A stretch of 6,882 bases of DNA, taken from positions 1 to 6,882 of the forward strand of contig DXGG01000252.1 of the NCBI GenBank assembly GCA_019114015.1, written 5' to 3'. Of the stretch, positions 1 through 6,315 are shown in pieces. Position 1 is the stretch's first letter, and each line of letters opens with the position of its first letter. The translations under genes were made by a program, and so were the position numbers. The stretch is from Candidatus Onthomorpha intestinigallinarum (GTDB lineage Bacteria; Bacteroidota; Bacteroidia; Bacteroidales; P3). The notes beneath the pieces were generated by a model. The model was not told the DNA's origin and did not search any database. It saw nothing but the letters and a program-made list of their open reading frames with translations.

Positions 1-1275
1 AATCAAGTCTTTGCCTATGTCTTTTCGGAAAGTCTTTCCTTCGAAGTCTATTTTCTCTATGTCGGAATAACATTTCGCAAGGGCTTCTTCCATATTTGTA
101 CCAAGGGCCGTAACTGCCAGTACCCGGCCTCCGTTGGTTACCGTTACGTTTTCGCTCTCGGCCTTTGTGCCTGCGTGAAAGACGGTGCATTCGGTGCATT
201 TGTCCAGTCCCATTATCCGTTTTCCTTTTTCGTAATGTTCCGGATAACCCTTTGAGACGAGCATCACGGTGGTGCATACCGAAGGGCTTACCTTCAGTGT
301 ATAGTCGCACAGTCTGTTTCCGCCCATAAGGTCGAATGCCTCCACAATGTCGGAATCTATTCTCGGAAAGACGCTTTCCGTTTCGGGGTCTCCCATTCTC
401 ACGTTGTACTCTATCACGTACGGTTCGCCCTTGACGTTCATCAATCCTATGAAGATGAAACCCTTATATTCGATTTGTTCGTTTTTCAGGCCGTTTATGG
501 TCGGCTTTATTATTTTTTCCTCCACTTTTTCCATGAAAGCCTTGTCGGCAAATACGACGGGAGAAACGCTTCCCATGCCTCCGGTGTTCAGACCTGTGTC
601 ATGTTCGCCTATTCTCTTGTAATCCTTTGCTTCGGGCAGCATGCAGTATGACAGTCCGTCGGTAAGGACGAACACACTGCACTCTATACCCTCGAGAAAC
701 TGCTCGATAACCACCTTGGATGAGGCATCGCCGAATTTGGACTGCTTCAACATCGCATCCAGTTCCTTTTCCGCTTCCTGCAATGTTTGACATATTATAA
801 CGCCTTTGCCGGCTGCAAGGCCGTCGGCCTTAAGCACGTAAGGCGGATTGAGGGTTGCGAGATATTTTTTGGCCTCTTCCGTCCTTTCAACCGTAAAGCT
901 CTCGTATCTTGCGGTAGGAATGCCGTATTTTGTCATGAACCATTTGGCGAAGTCCTTGCTTCCTTCAAGCATCGCACCTTTTAGTTTGGGTCCTATGACG
1001 TTAATGTGTCTTGTTTTTTCGTCCGAGTCGAACGCATCGGCTATACCGTCCACCAAAGGCTGTTCGTTGCCGACCACCATTATTTTTATGTCGTTTTCAA
1101 CCGCAAAACGCTTTATCTTTTCGAAGTCTCCGCCAAGGTCAACACAGCATGCCGAATCTATCATGCCGACATTGCCCGGCGAAACGAACAGTCGGTCCGT
1201 CAGTTTGCTTTGCCTTATCTTTCTTGCAATGGCATGCTCTCTTGCTCCCGAGCCCAACAAAAGTATGTTCATCAT
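1..1275 (-). CDS. purD: Phosphoribosylamine--glycine ligase (GAR synthetase), 3' end cut by window edge
   Basis: This ATP-grasp enzyme joins 5-phosphoribosylamine and glycine with ATP to give GAR, the second step of de novo purine synthesis in the cytosol. Visible motifs are the N-terminal GSGAREHA loop (residues 8-15), NTGGMG (230-235) and EYNVRMGDPET (289-299), whose Glu and Asn match the family's metal-binding residues. All 425 codons from position 1275 down to 1 are open. Family members are about 420-430 residues and the visible end reads RKDIGKDLI, so only a few residues should be missing. Two ATGs stand in tandem (1275 and 1272); homologs usually start M-[KN]-I-L-[LV]-L-G-S-G, so 1272 is equally plausible. 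The gene lies 23 bases after rnr on the same strand, with no promoter motif between them, so co-transcription is likely. Identification is firm; the exact start and the missing end are uncertain. Confidence 0.97.
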   Translation of the reverse strand, partial: MMNILLLGSGAREHAIARKIRQSKLTDRLFVSPGNVGMIDSACCVDLGGDFEKIKRFAVENDIKIMVVGNEQPLVDGIADAFDSDEKTRHINVIGPKLKGAMLEGSKDFAKWFMTKYGIPTARYESFTVERTEEAKKYLATLNPPYVLKADGLAAGKGVIICQTLQEAEKELDAMLKQSKFGDASSKVVIEQFLEGIECSVFVLTDGLSYCMLPEAKDYKRIGEHDTGLNTGGMGSVSPVVFADKAFMEKVEEKIIKPTINGLKNEQIEYKGFIFIGLMNVKGEPYVIEYNVRMGDPETESVFPRIDSDIVEAFDLMGGNRLCDYTLKVSPSVCTTVMLVSKGYPEHYEKGKRIMGLDKCTECTVFHAGTKAESENVTVTNGGRVLAVTALGTNMEEALAKCYSDIEKIDFEGKTFRKDIGKDLI

Positions 1276-1298
1276 TCAATGTTTTTATGTTACCGTTA

Positions 1299-3452
1299 TT
1301 ATTCTTCAGAATCAACTATAAGGAAATTCATCCTTCGCTTGAACAGGTCGACAGAGTCTATCCTTACCTTTATCTTCATGCCGAGTTGATATATTCTGCC
1401 GTTTGTCTTTCCTATTATCCTGAAATTGTCTTCGTCAAGCACGTAGAAGTCGTCGTTTATTTCACGCATCGGGACAAGGCCTTCGCATTTGTTGTCATCC
1501 AACATTACATACAGTCCCCATTTGCTCACTCCCGATATTATGCCGTAAAATTCCTGACCGACCTTGTCGGAAAGAAATTCCGCCTGTTTGTATTTTACCG
1601 AGTCGCGTTCGGCATTAGCCGCTTTCTTTTCCATGTTTGAACAATGCTCGCACTTGTCCTCGTAAGTGTCTTTGTCAACCGAGCCCCTGCCTTCAAGATA
1701 CAGTTCGAGAAGACGGTGTACCATAAGGTCGGGATAACGTCTTATTGGTGATGTGAAGTGAGTGTAATAAGGGAATCCCAAACCGTAGTGTCCTATGTTG
1801 TCGGTCGAATAGAAGGCTTTGCTCATCGTACGTACCGCAATCATGCTTATCATGGTCTCTTCTCCTCGTCCGACAACTGATTCGAACAGATGGTTCAAAC
1901 TCTTGGCCAATGAACTGCGCGTCTTGTCCTGAATGCTGTAACCGAGCTTGCCGATGAATTCCTTGAATGTTGACAATTTCTCCTTGTTGGGCTCGTCGTG
2001 TACTCTGTAAACAAAGGTTTTCGCCTTTTTTCTGTCTTTTTGTTTGCCTATAAGCTCGGCAACCTTTTTGTTTGCCAAAAGCATGAACTCCTCTATCAGC
2101 CAGTTGGCTTCCTTTGATTCCTTTACGTAAACGCCAACAGGCTTTGCATTTTCGTCCAGTTTGAACTTGACTTCCGGATTGTCGAAATTGATGGCACCGT
2201 TTTTGAAACGCTTGTCACGCATCGTCTTGGCCAGATTCCATATCGCATTTATTTCTTGGCTGTATTCGCCTTCACCGTTTTCTATTATCTTTTGGGCTTC
2301 TTCGTATGTGAAACGGCGGTTGGAGTTTATGATTGTCTTGCCGAACCATTCCCTTACCACTTCCGCTTTTTGATTCATCTCGAAGACAACCGAAAAACAC
2401 AGCTTGTCCTCACCCTCTCTTAGCGAACAGACATTGTTGCACAGCTTCTCGGGAAGCATGGGTATCGTCCTGTCGACAAGATAGACCGACGTGCCTCTTT
2501 CGTACGCCTGTCTGTCTATGCTTCCGTTGGGTCTGACATAGTAACTCACGTCCGCTATGTGAACTCCCGCCTCAATGTTACCGTTGTCCAGCATTCTGCA
2601 TGAAAGAGCGTCGTCGAAGTCCTTCGCATCGCTCGGGTCTATCGTAAAGGTTACCGCATCCCTGAAGTCCTTACGTTTTTCAATCTCTTGACGAGATATC
2701 TCCGTATCTATCTTTTCGGCCTCCTGTTCCACCTCTTTGGGAAAGGCAAGCGGGAAGTTGTATTCCGCAAGTATGGACTGCATCTCCACATTGTTGTCTC
2801 CCGGCTTTCCGAGTACCTTTATCACCTTTCCGAAAGGGTTGTTTGCCTTTTCAGGCCATTCGGTCATTTCGACCAAAGCCTTTTCCCCGTCCTTGGCACC
2901 GCCCAAATCCTCAAGCGGAATGAAGATGTCGAACGGCATGGAACTGTTGTCCGTAACCAGAAACGCAAAACGGGAATGCTTTTCTATTATGCCGACAAAC
3001 GAAATCTTGGCTCTCTGTATTATTTCCACTATCTGACCTTCCCTCTTGCGTTTTTTGCGTTGAGGAAACAGATACACTTTCACCTTGTCGCCGTCAAGGG
3101 CATGGTTGGTGTTGTTCGGGGATATGTAAATGTCTTCGCTGTCGTCCTCCGGAATGACATAGGCCTTTGCAGTCTGCTTCATGTCAACCGTACCTATGAC
3201 ATAATGTTTCGGCAACAGATTGCTGTTCGCATATTGCGGATTCAGCTTGTAGCGTCCTTTTTCCTGCTCTATGAGAATGCCGTCCCCGCTCATGGAAATC
3301 AGATGGTTCTGTATCATTTCCTTCGAACCTTTGTCGGTAAATCCGAGGCGGGAGGCTATTTGCTTGTAGTTGTACAGCTCGAAGGGAGAGGCTGCAAAAA
3401 TCTTCAGAATTGACGTTGCGAACGATGACAGATTATTTTTCGTGGTTTTCAT
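1299..3452 (-). CDS. rnr: Ribonuclease R (RNase II/RNB family 3'-5' exoribonuclease)
   Basis: This is a processive, hydrolytic 3'-to-5' exoribonuclease that degrades structured RNA, including mRNA and rRNA fragments. From the ATG at 3452 it has 717 residues, normal for Bacteroidetes RNase R. In order it shows an N-terminal winged-helix-like region (about 12-72), cold-shock/OB domains (about 83-225), the RNB catalytic domain (about 262-590) with DPSDAKDFDDA carrying the metal-binding Asp residues D272, D278, D280 and D281, the RNB signature HFTSPIRRYPDLMVHR (565-580), and a C-terminal S1 domain (632-717). There is no long basic tail after S1. The frame stays open up to 3545, but that extension is Lys/Arg-rich, unlike the family, and overlaps the TAnnTTTG promoter at 3478-3485, so translation must start downstream. 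ATGs at 3461 and 3452 are both possible; 3452 gives the longer leader (about 20 bases). purD follows after 23 bases. Confidence 0.96.
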   Translation of the reverse strand: MKTTKNNLSSFATSILKIFAASPFELYNYKQIASRLGFTDKGSKEMIQNHLISMSGDGILIEQEKGRYKLNPQYANSNLLPKHYVIGTVDMKQTAKAYVIPEDDSEDIYISPNNTNHALDGDKVKVYLFPQRKKRKREGQIVEIIQRAKISFVGIIEKHSRFAFLVTDNSSMPFDIFIPLEDLGGAKDGEKALVEMTEWPEKANNPFGKVIKVLGKPGDNNVEMQSILAEYNFPLAFPKEVEQEAEKIDTEISRQEIEKRKDFRDAVTFTIDPSDAKDFDDALSCRMLDNGNIEAGVHIADVSYYVRPNGSIDRQAYERGTSVYLVDRTIPMLPEKLCNNVCSLREGEDKLCFSVVFEMNQKAEVVREWFGKTIINSNRRFTYEEAQKIIENGEGEYSQEINAIWNLAKTMRDKRFKNGAINFDNPEVKFKLDENAKPVGVYVKESKEANWLIEEFMLLANKKVAELIGKQKDRKKAKTFVYRVHDEPNKEKLSTFKEFIGKLGYSIQDKTRSSLAKSLNHLFESVVGRGEETMISMIAVRTMSKAFYSTDNIGHYGLGFPYYTHFTSPIRRYPDLMVHRLLELYLEGRGSVDKDTYEDKCEHCSNMEKKAANAERDSVKYKQAEFLSDKVGQEFYGIISGVSKWGLYVMLDDNKCEGLVPMREINDDFYVLDEDNFRIIGKTNGRIYQLGMKIKVRIDSVDLFKRRMNFLIVDSEE

Positions 3453-3477
3453 GACACTCATATTTTTAAAACTACTG

Positions 3478-3485
3478 CAAAGGTA
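3478..3485 (-). promoter_or_regulatory. Probable promoter -7 element of the rnr-purD unit
   Basis: Read on the minus strand this is TACCTTTG, an exact match to the Bacteroidetes -7 consensus TAnnTTTG. Transcription would begin near 3470-3473, giving a very short leader of about 10-20 bases before the ATGs at 3461 and 3452. I see no TTTG or TTG at the expected 19-21 base distance upstream, so support rests on the -7 match and its position. It also argues against the longer upstream reading of rnr. Confidence 0.55.
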
Positions 3486-3630
3486 GAATTTTCTTTTGGT
3501 TGTGCGTCGTTTTGTCCGCAATTTCTCAAACTTGATTTGAGACAAATGGTTCTTGATTCCGTAAAAATGAATCTTGAATTGAAATTCACGGAATTTGATT
3601 TGAAAATTGTGAAAAAAAAAGATGAAAAAC

Positions 3631-3661
3631 TTTGCCGAATAAAAAAAAGTTTATATCTTTG
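3631..3661 (+). promoter_or_regulatory. Housekeeping-type Bacteroidetes promoter for the sigma factor gene
   Basis: TTTG at 3631-3634, a spacer of exactly 19 bases, then TATCTTTG at 3654-3661 form a full match to the Bacteroidetes primary-sigma promoter (-33 TTTG, -7 TAnnTTTG). Transcription should start close to 3668, leaving an untranslated leader of about 155 bases before the ATG at 3825. The sigma gene therefore appears to be read by the primary sigma factor. I see no evidence that it drives itself. Confidence 0.75.
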
Positions 3662-3750
3662 CCGTGGTAAAATCATGATTGCGGATTAAAACGACAGATT
3701 ATCGACATAGAGTATTACTTTTTTATAGAATGATTTGGTTAGAAGATAAG

Positions 3751-3774
3751 CAACCGCGGGTTGGAGTTTTTTTT
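3751..3774 (+). promoter_or_regulatory. Leader hairpin with T-tract, possible weak terminator or attenuator
   Basis: CAACC (3751-3755) and GGTTG (3759-3763) can pair around a 3-base loop, followed after three bases by eight T residues (3767-3774). The order of parts is that of an intrinsic terminator, but the stem is only 5 bp, so it would be weak. It lies inside the leader of the sigma factor mRNA, about 100 bases after the predicted transcription start and 50 before the ATG. It could cause partial termination, or be chance. Confidence 0.3.
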
Positions 3775-3824
3775 GAGATAAGGGCGGATTAGTTTGTTCG
3801 GTTGCGAAATAAAAAGTGTATTTT

Positions 3825-4412
3825 ATGAAGAAGATAGAAGAAAGAAGCGATTATGAACTCGTTCAGGCTTACGCCAGAGGGGAGAGAGAGGTGTTTTCCA
3901 CCTTGCTCGCAAGACATCAGCAAAGAGTTTATTGTTACATAATGTCCTTGGTCAAGGAAAAAAGCGTTGCGGATGACATTTTCCAGGATACATTCATCAA
4001 AGTGGTCAATACTTTGCGTAGCGGCACTTATCATGACGAAGGCAAGTTCATTCAGTGGGTGATGAGGATAGCCCACAACCTGGCTGTGGATTATTTCAGG
4101 AAGAATCAGAAACTGAAGGTTGTCCGTTCCAATGACGAGGTTGACGTGTTCGATATGGTGGATAACTTCGAGGAGTCGATAGAAAGCAACATAATAAAGG
4201 ATCAGACGCAGAAAGACATAAGGTTTCTCATAAAACAACTGCCCGAAGAGCAGAGAAGGGTGCTTATAATGCGTCATTATGCCGACATGTCTTTCAAGGA
4301 AATTGCCGACAAGACGGGAGTGAGCATCAATACGGCATTGGGCAGGATGCGTTACGCCTTGATAAACATGCGTAAGCTGGCCGAGGAAAACTCCCTTGCG
4401 CTTTCGATGTAG
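3825..4412 (+). CDS. RNA polymerase sigma factor, sigma-70 family, ECF type
   Basis: This is a two-domain alternative sigma factor that directs RNA polymerase to particular promoters. It has 195 residues. Region 2 covers about residues 20-95, with ADDIFQDTF (49-57) and the promoter-melting/-10-recognition helix FIQWVMRIAHNLAVDYFRK (75-93). A linker (about 97-138) is followed by region 4 (139-185), whose helix-turn-helix reads SFKEIADKTGVS then INTALGRMRYALINMRK (156-184). The frame opens with a GTG at 3816, but the ATG at 3825 gives MKKIEERSDYELV, the usual kind of start for this group. No membrane anti-sigma gene of the common FecR type follows; the next gene is a small Cys-containing protein 79 bases on. 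The regulon cannot be told from sequence. The family call is firm; which subgroup it belongs to is not. Confidence 0.93.
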   Translation: MKKIEERSDYELVQAYARGEREVFSTLLARHQQRVYCYIMSLVKEKSVADDIFQDTFIKVVNTLRSGTYHDEGKFIQWVMRIAHNLAVDYFRKNQKLKVVRSNDEVDVFDMVDNFEESIESNIIKDQTQKDIRFLIKQLPEEQRRVLIMRHYADMSFKEIADKTGVSINTALGRMRYALINMRKLAEENSLALSM

Positions 4413-4445
4413 GATTTAGCATACTTTAAATAATAATGCGAACTT

Positions 4446-4485
4446 CTTTTGCGTTTGGCTTTGAAAATGAGGTCAAACGTAAAGG
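4446..4485 (+). promoter_or_regulatory. 16-bp stem-loop covering the ribosome-binding region of the small Cys protein gene
   Basis: CTTTTGCGTTTGGCTT (4446-4461) pairs without a mismatch with AGGTCAAACGTAAAGG (4470-4485): 12 Watson-Crick pairs and 4 G-U pairs, loop TGAAAATG. The outer end of the 3' arm is AAAGG, six bases before the ATG at 4492, where a Shine-Dalgarno-like sequence would sit, so the folded form would hide it. A T-poor tail (TTTCGT) argues against a strong intrinsic terminator, though weak termination after the sigma gene cannot be excluded. The fold is seen in the sequence; a regulatory role is inferred. Many Bacteroidetes genes depend little on Shine-Dalgarno pairing, which weakens the sequestration idea. 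Confidence 0.5.
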
Positions 4486-4491
4486 TTTCGT

Positions 4492-4683
4492 ATGAGTGAT
4501 TTTTATTCTTTTGATGAACAGATAAGTCTTTGGGAAGATGATTTGACGCGACAGTGCGGTTCGGACTGCACTAATGAGAATTGTCCCTGCAATTCGGTTT
4601 TGGTCAATGTCATTTCCTATTCCATGATTCAGACGGTTTACAGCAGTATTGCAGATGAACGGTTCGAGGTTTGGCTTAACTGA
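4492..4683 (+). CDS. Small cysteine-containing protein of unknown function (63 aa)
   Basis: I do not recognise this as a named family. The product has 63 residues: an acidic, aromatic N-terminus (FYSFDEQISLWEDDL, residues 4-18), a cysteine cluster C22-x3-C26-x4-C31-x-C33, and a C-terminal part rich in Val, Ile, Tyr and Ser ending in FEVWLN. There is no signal peptide or membrane helix, so it should be cytosolic. The four cysteines could bind a metal or respond to redox state (inference). It is preceded by AAAGG at a suitable distance, though inside a stem-loop, and its last 29 bases overlap the start of the DAHP synthase gene, suggesting coupled translation. From memory, similarly short acidic proteins follow this sigma factor type in other Bacteroidales, but I cannot verify that. 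A role as a sigma-factor regulator is possible but unproven. Confidence 0.7.
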   Translation: MSDFYSFDEQISLWEDDLTRQCGSDCTNENCPCNSVLVNVISYSMIQTVYSSIADERFEVWLN

Positions 4684-5716
4684 CAGGCTTTTGGTAGCGG
4701 GTCCTTGTGCGGCCGAGAGTCGGGAGCAGTTGAGGGCCGTTGCGTCGTCTTTGAGGGATGTTTCGGCAGACTGGTTCAGGGCGGGGGTTTGGAAACCGCG
4801 TACAAGGCCTTCTTCGTTTGAGGGAGTGGGTGAGAAGGGTTTGGAATGGCTTGCGGAGATAAGGAAGGAATTCGGCTTGAGGGTTTGTACCGAGGTTGCG
4901 AGTCCCTATCATGTGGAGCAATGTCTTGCACACGGTTTGGATGCATTGTGGATAGGGGCAAGGACAACGACAAATCCTTTTTCGGTTCAGGATATAGCGG
5001 ATGCGTTGCGGGGTGTTGACATACCGCTTTTTGTAAAGAATCCGCTCAATCCCGATTTGAAATTGTGGATAGGGGCGATAGAGCGTCTGTCGGCTTCATG
5101 CAGTGAGGTTCATGCGGTTCACAGGGGTTTTTCGTTGGTGGATAACGGCATTTACAGGCAGACTCCGTTGTGGCAGTTGCCGGTGGAATTGAAAAGACTG
5201 ATGCCTGGTTTGAAGATATTGTGCGATCCGAGTCATATTGCAGGAAGGAGGGATTTGGTTTTTCCTCTTGCACAGAAGGCCATGAGACTCGGTTTTGACG
5301 GATTGATGATAGAGGTGCATGACAATCCGGATGCGGCCAGGACGGATGCGATGCAGCAGTTGGATATAAGTTCTTTCAAGCGTTTATTGAAAGATTTGGA
5401 GGTGTCGAATACGGATGAGGATAAGGATGATTTGTCTTTGGAGGAGTTGAGAGGCAGGATAGATGATATAGATTTGCAGTTGTTGTCTCTTTTGGGCAAG
5501 AGAATGAAATTGTCCGAAAAGGTGGCTGAAATAAAACGGGAAAACAATATGTCCATATTCAGATTGAAGCGTTGGGATGTTTTGTTGACCGACAGGATGG
5601 AAAGGGCTGAAAGATTGAAACTGAACAGGGAGTTTGTGAAAGATTTGTTTGAACTCATACATGAACAGTCCATGGAAGTTCAAGACAGGTTTATAGGGGG
5701 TATGGAGAAGAATTGA
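4655..5716 (+). CDS. Bifunctional DAHP synthase / chorismate mutase (type I-beta synthase with C-terminal AroQ domain)
   Basis: The N-terminal domain condenses phosphoenolpyruvate and erythrose 4-phosphate to DAHP, the first step of the shikimate pathway. The C-terminal domain converts chorismate to prephenate for Phe and Tyr. The 353 residues show VAGPCAAES (14-22), FRAGVWKPRTRPSSFEG, WIGARTTTNPF, VKNPLNPD, HRGF and DPSHIAG; predicted metal ligands are C18, H194, E220 and D231. An acidic linker (about 245-258) leads to the AroQ helices (about 260-345), where R266, R283, K294, R306 and Q343 align by eye with E. coli chorismate mutase R11, R28, K39, R51 and Q88. The position matching Asp48 is Arg303. 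The frame opens at a TTG (4649), but the ATG at 4655 is the likely start, inside the preceding small gene. In characterised fusions such as the Prevotella enzyme, the mutase domain also mediates feedback by prephenate. No other Phe/Tyr gene lies in view. Symbols vary (aroF/aroA(G)), so none is given. Confidence 0.95.
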   Translation: MNGSRFGLTDRLLVAGPCAAESREQLRAVASSLRDVSADWFRAGVWKPRTRPSSFEGVGEKGLEWLAEIRKEFGLRVCTEVASPYHVEQCLAHGLDALWIGARTTTNPFSVQDIADALRGVDIPLFVKNPLNPDLKLWIGAIERLSASCSEVHAVHRGFSLVDNGIYRQTPLWQLPVELKRLMPGLKILCDPSHIAGRRDLVFPLAQKAMRLGFDGLMIEVHDNPDAARTDAMQQLDISSFKRLLKDLEVSNTDEDKDDLSLEELRGRIDDIDLQLLSLLGKRMKLSEKVAEIKRENNMSIFRLKRWDVLLTDRMERAERLKLNREFVKDLFELIHEQSMEVQDRFIGGMEKN

Positions 5717-5737
5717 TTTTTTTGATTGAATAAAAAA

Positions 5738-5767
5738 TTGTATGTTTCGATTTTTTATGTACCTTTG
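5738..5767 (+). promoter_or_regulatory. Housekeeping-type Bacteroidetes promoter for the lipoprotein gene
   Basis: TTG at 5738-5740, a 19-base spacer and TACCTTTG at 5760-5767 match the Bacteroidetes -33/-7 pattern. The predicted start of transcription is near 5774, giving an A/T-rich leader of about 40 bases before the ATG at 5813. The lipoprotein is therefore probably transcribed on its own rather than only by read-through from the DAHP synthase gene, which lacks a clear hairpin terminator. Confidence 0.7.
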
Positions 5768-5812
5768 TAGTTCGGAAAAACGGTTTAATTATTCATTTTA
5801 ATTTTTTGAGAC

Positions 5813-6277
5813 ATGAAATTGAAAAGATTATTGTTAGGAGTAGCTGTTGTTGCCTTGATGACAGCATGCGGCGGTGGCAAGACAGAAACGTCAACTACCG
5901 AAGCGACGGTATCGGAAACTACCGAGATGGAACTGACTGATGTTACAGAGAGTGAACAAGCTGTCGCAGAGCAGCCTGTAAGCCAGAGCACAAGCAGAGG
6001 CACAAAGGCATCGGCTCCTTCTGCAACTGCAGAAGAAAAGGCTCCTCAAGTAGATCCTTGTGAGGCCAAGGTGAAAGCTTTCGAGCAATATGTGGACAAA
6101 CTGTCTGCCGCTCAAAAGAACAAATCCAAAGGTCCGCAACAATTGAAAGCGTTCGAAGAATTGTTGAAAGAGGCCGAAGCTCAGGAAAGCACCGTAAAGG
6201 ATTGTGCACAAGGAGAATTCAAGACAAGAGTACAGAATGCAGTTATGCTTTGCAAGAAAATAAGAACTACAAAGTAA
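5813..6277 (+). CDS. Predicted lipoprotein of unknown function (154 aa)
   Basis: The N-terminus is a lipoprotein signal: basic MKLKR, a hydrophobic core (LLLGVAVVALM) and the lipobox-like MTAC with the lipidated Cys at residue 19. Residues 20-75 are a low-complexity Thr/Ser/Glu/Ala linker. The C-terminal part (about 80-150) looks mostly alpha-helical, is Lys/Glu/Ala/Gln-rich and holds three cysteines (C83, C131, C147), two of which could form a disulfide in the periplasm. No typical surface-export signal of clustered acidic residues directly follows the lipidated Cys (it reads CGGGKTE), so a periplasm-facing location is more likely. The gene has its own promoter and a strong terminator, so it is a single-gene unit. 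I do not recognise the family and assign no function. The start is clear, because upstream lies the untranslated leader. Confidence 0.88.
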   Translation: MKLKRLLLGVAVVALMTACGGGKTETSTTEATVSETTEMELTDVTESEQAVAEQPVSQSTSRGTKASAPSATAEEKAPQVDPCEAKVKAFEQYVDKLSAAQKNKSKGPQQLKAFEELLKEAEAQESTVKDCAQGEFKTRVQNAVMLCKKIRTTK

Positions 6278-6315
6278 ATATTCTTTTTCAGTGATCTATT
6301 TTTTTAATGGTTTTG

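Larger units (their letters stand above)
3453..3824. other. Divergent intergenic region between rnr and the sigma factor gene
   Basis: This stretch of about 370 bases holds no convincing gene of normal size. It is A/T-rich with several poly-A runs (around 3612-3620 and 3641-3648). It carries the rnr promoter on the minus strand, a well-formed promoter for the sigma factor on the plus strand, and a leader of about 155 bases with a weak hairpin plus T-tract. Also visible are a 7-base inverted repeat, ATTCCGT at 3556-3562 with ACGGAAT at 3588-3594, lying between the two promoters, and a 9-base direct repeat TTGATTTGA at 3532-3540 and 3595-3603. In such A/T-rich sequence these short repeats may be chance. 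Confidence 0.6.

Noticed and set aside
848..1640. Plus-strand frames of 127-209 residues across purD and the end of rnr
   Set aside because: Antisense to two well-identified enzymes; translations show no recognisable domains.
2688..3413. 241-residue plus-strand frame inside rnr
   Set aside because: Antisense shadow of the RNase R gene, which is supported along its full length by conserved motifs.
3453..3545. N-terminal extension of RNase R up to 3545
   Set aside because: It overlaps the TAnnTTTG promoter, is Lys/Arg-rich unlike the family, and the protein has normal length without it.
3458..3676. 72-residue minus-strand frame in the intergenic region
   Set aside because: Low-complexity Phe/Ser-rich translation of A/T-rich promoter DNA; it overlaps both divergent promoters and resembles no protein.
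3789..4277. 162-residue frame antisense to the sigma factor gene
   Set aside because: Shadow of the clearly coding sigma gene; no domain features or own start signals.
5233..5683. Minus-strand frames within the DAHP synthase/chorismate mutase gene
   Set aside because: Ser/Asn-rich shadows of a fully supported gene on the other strand.
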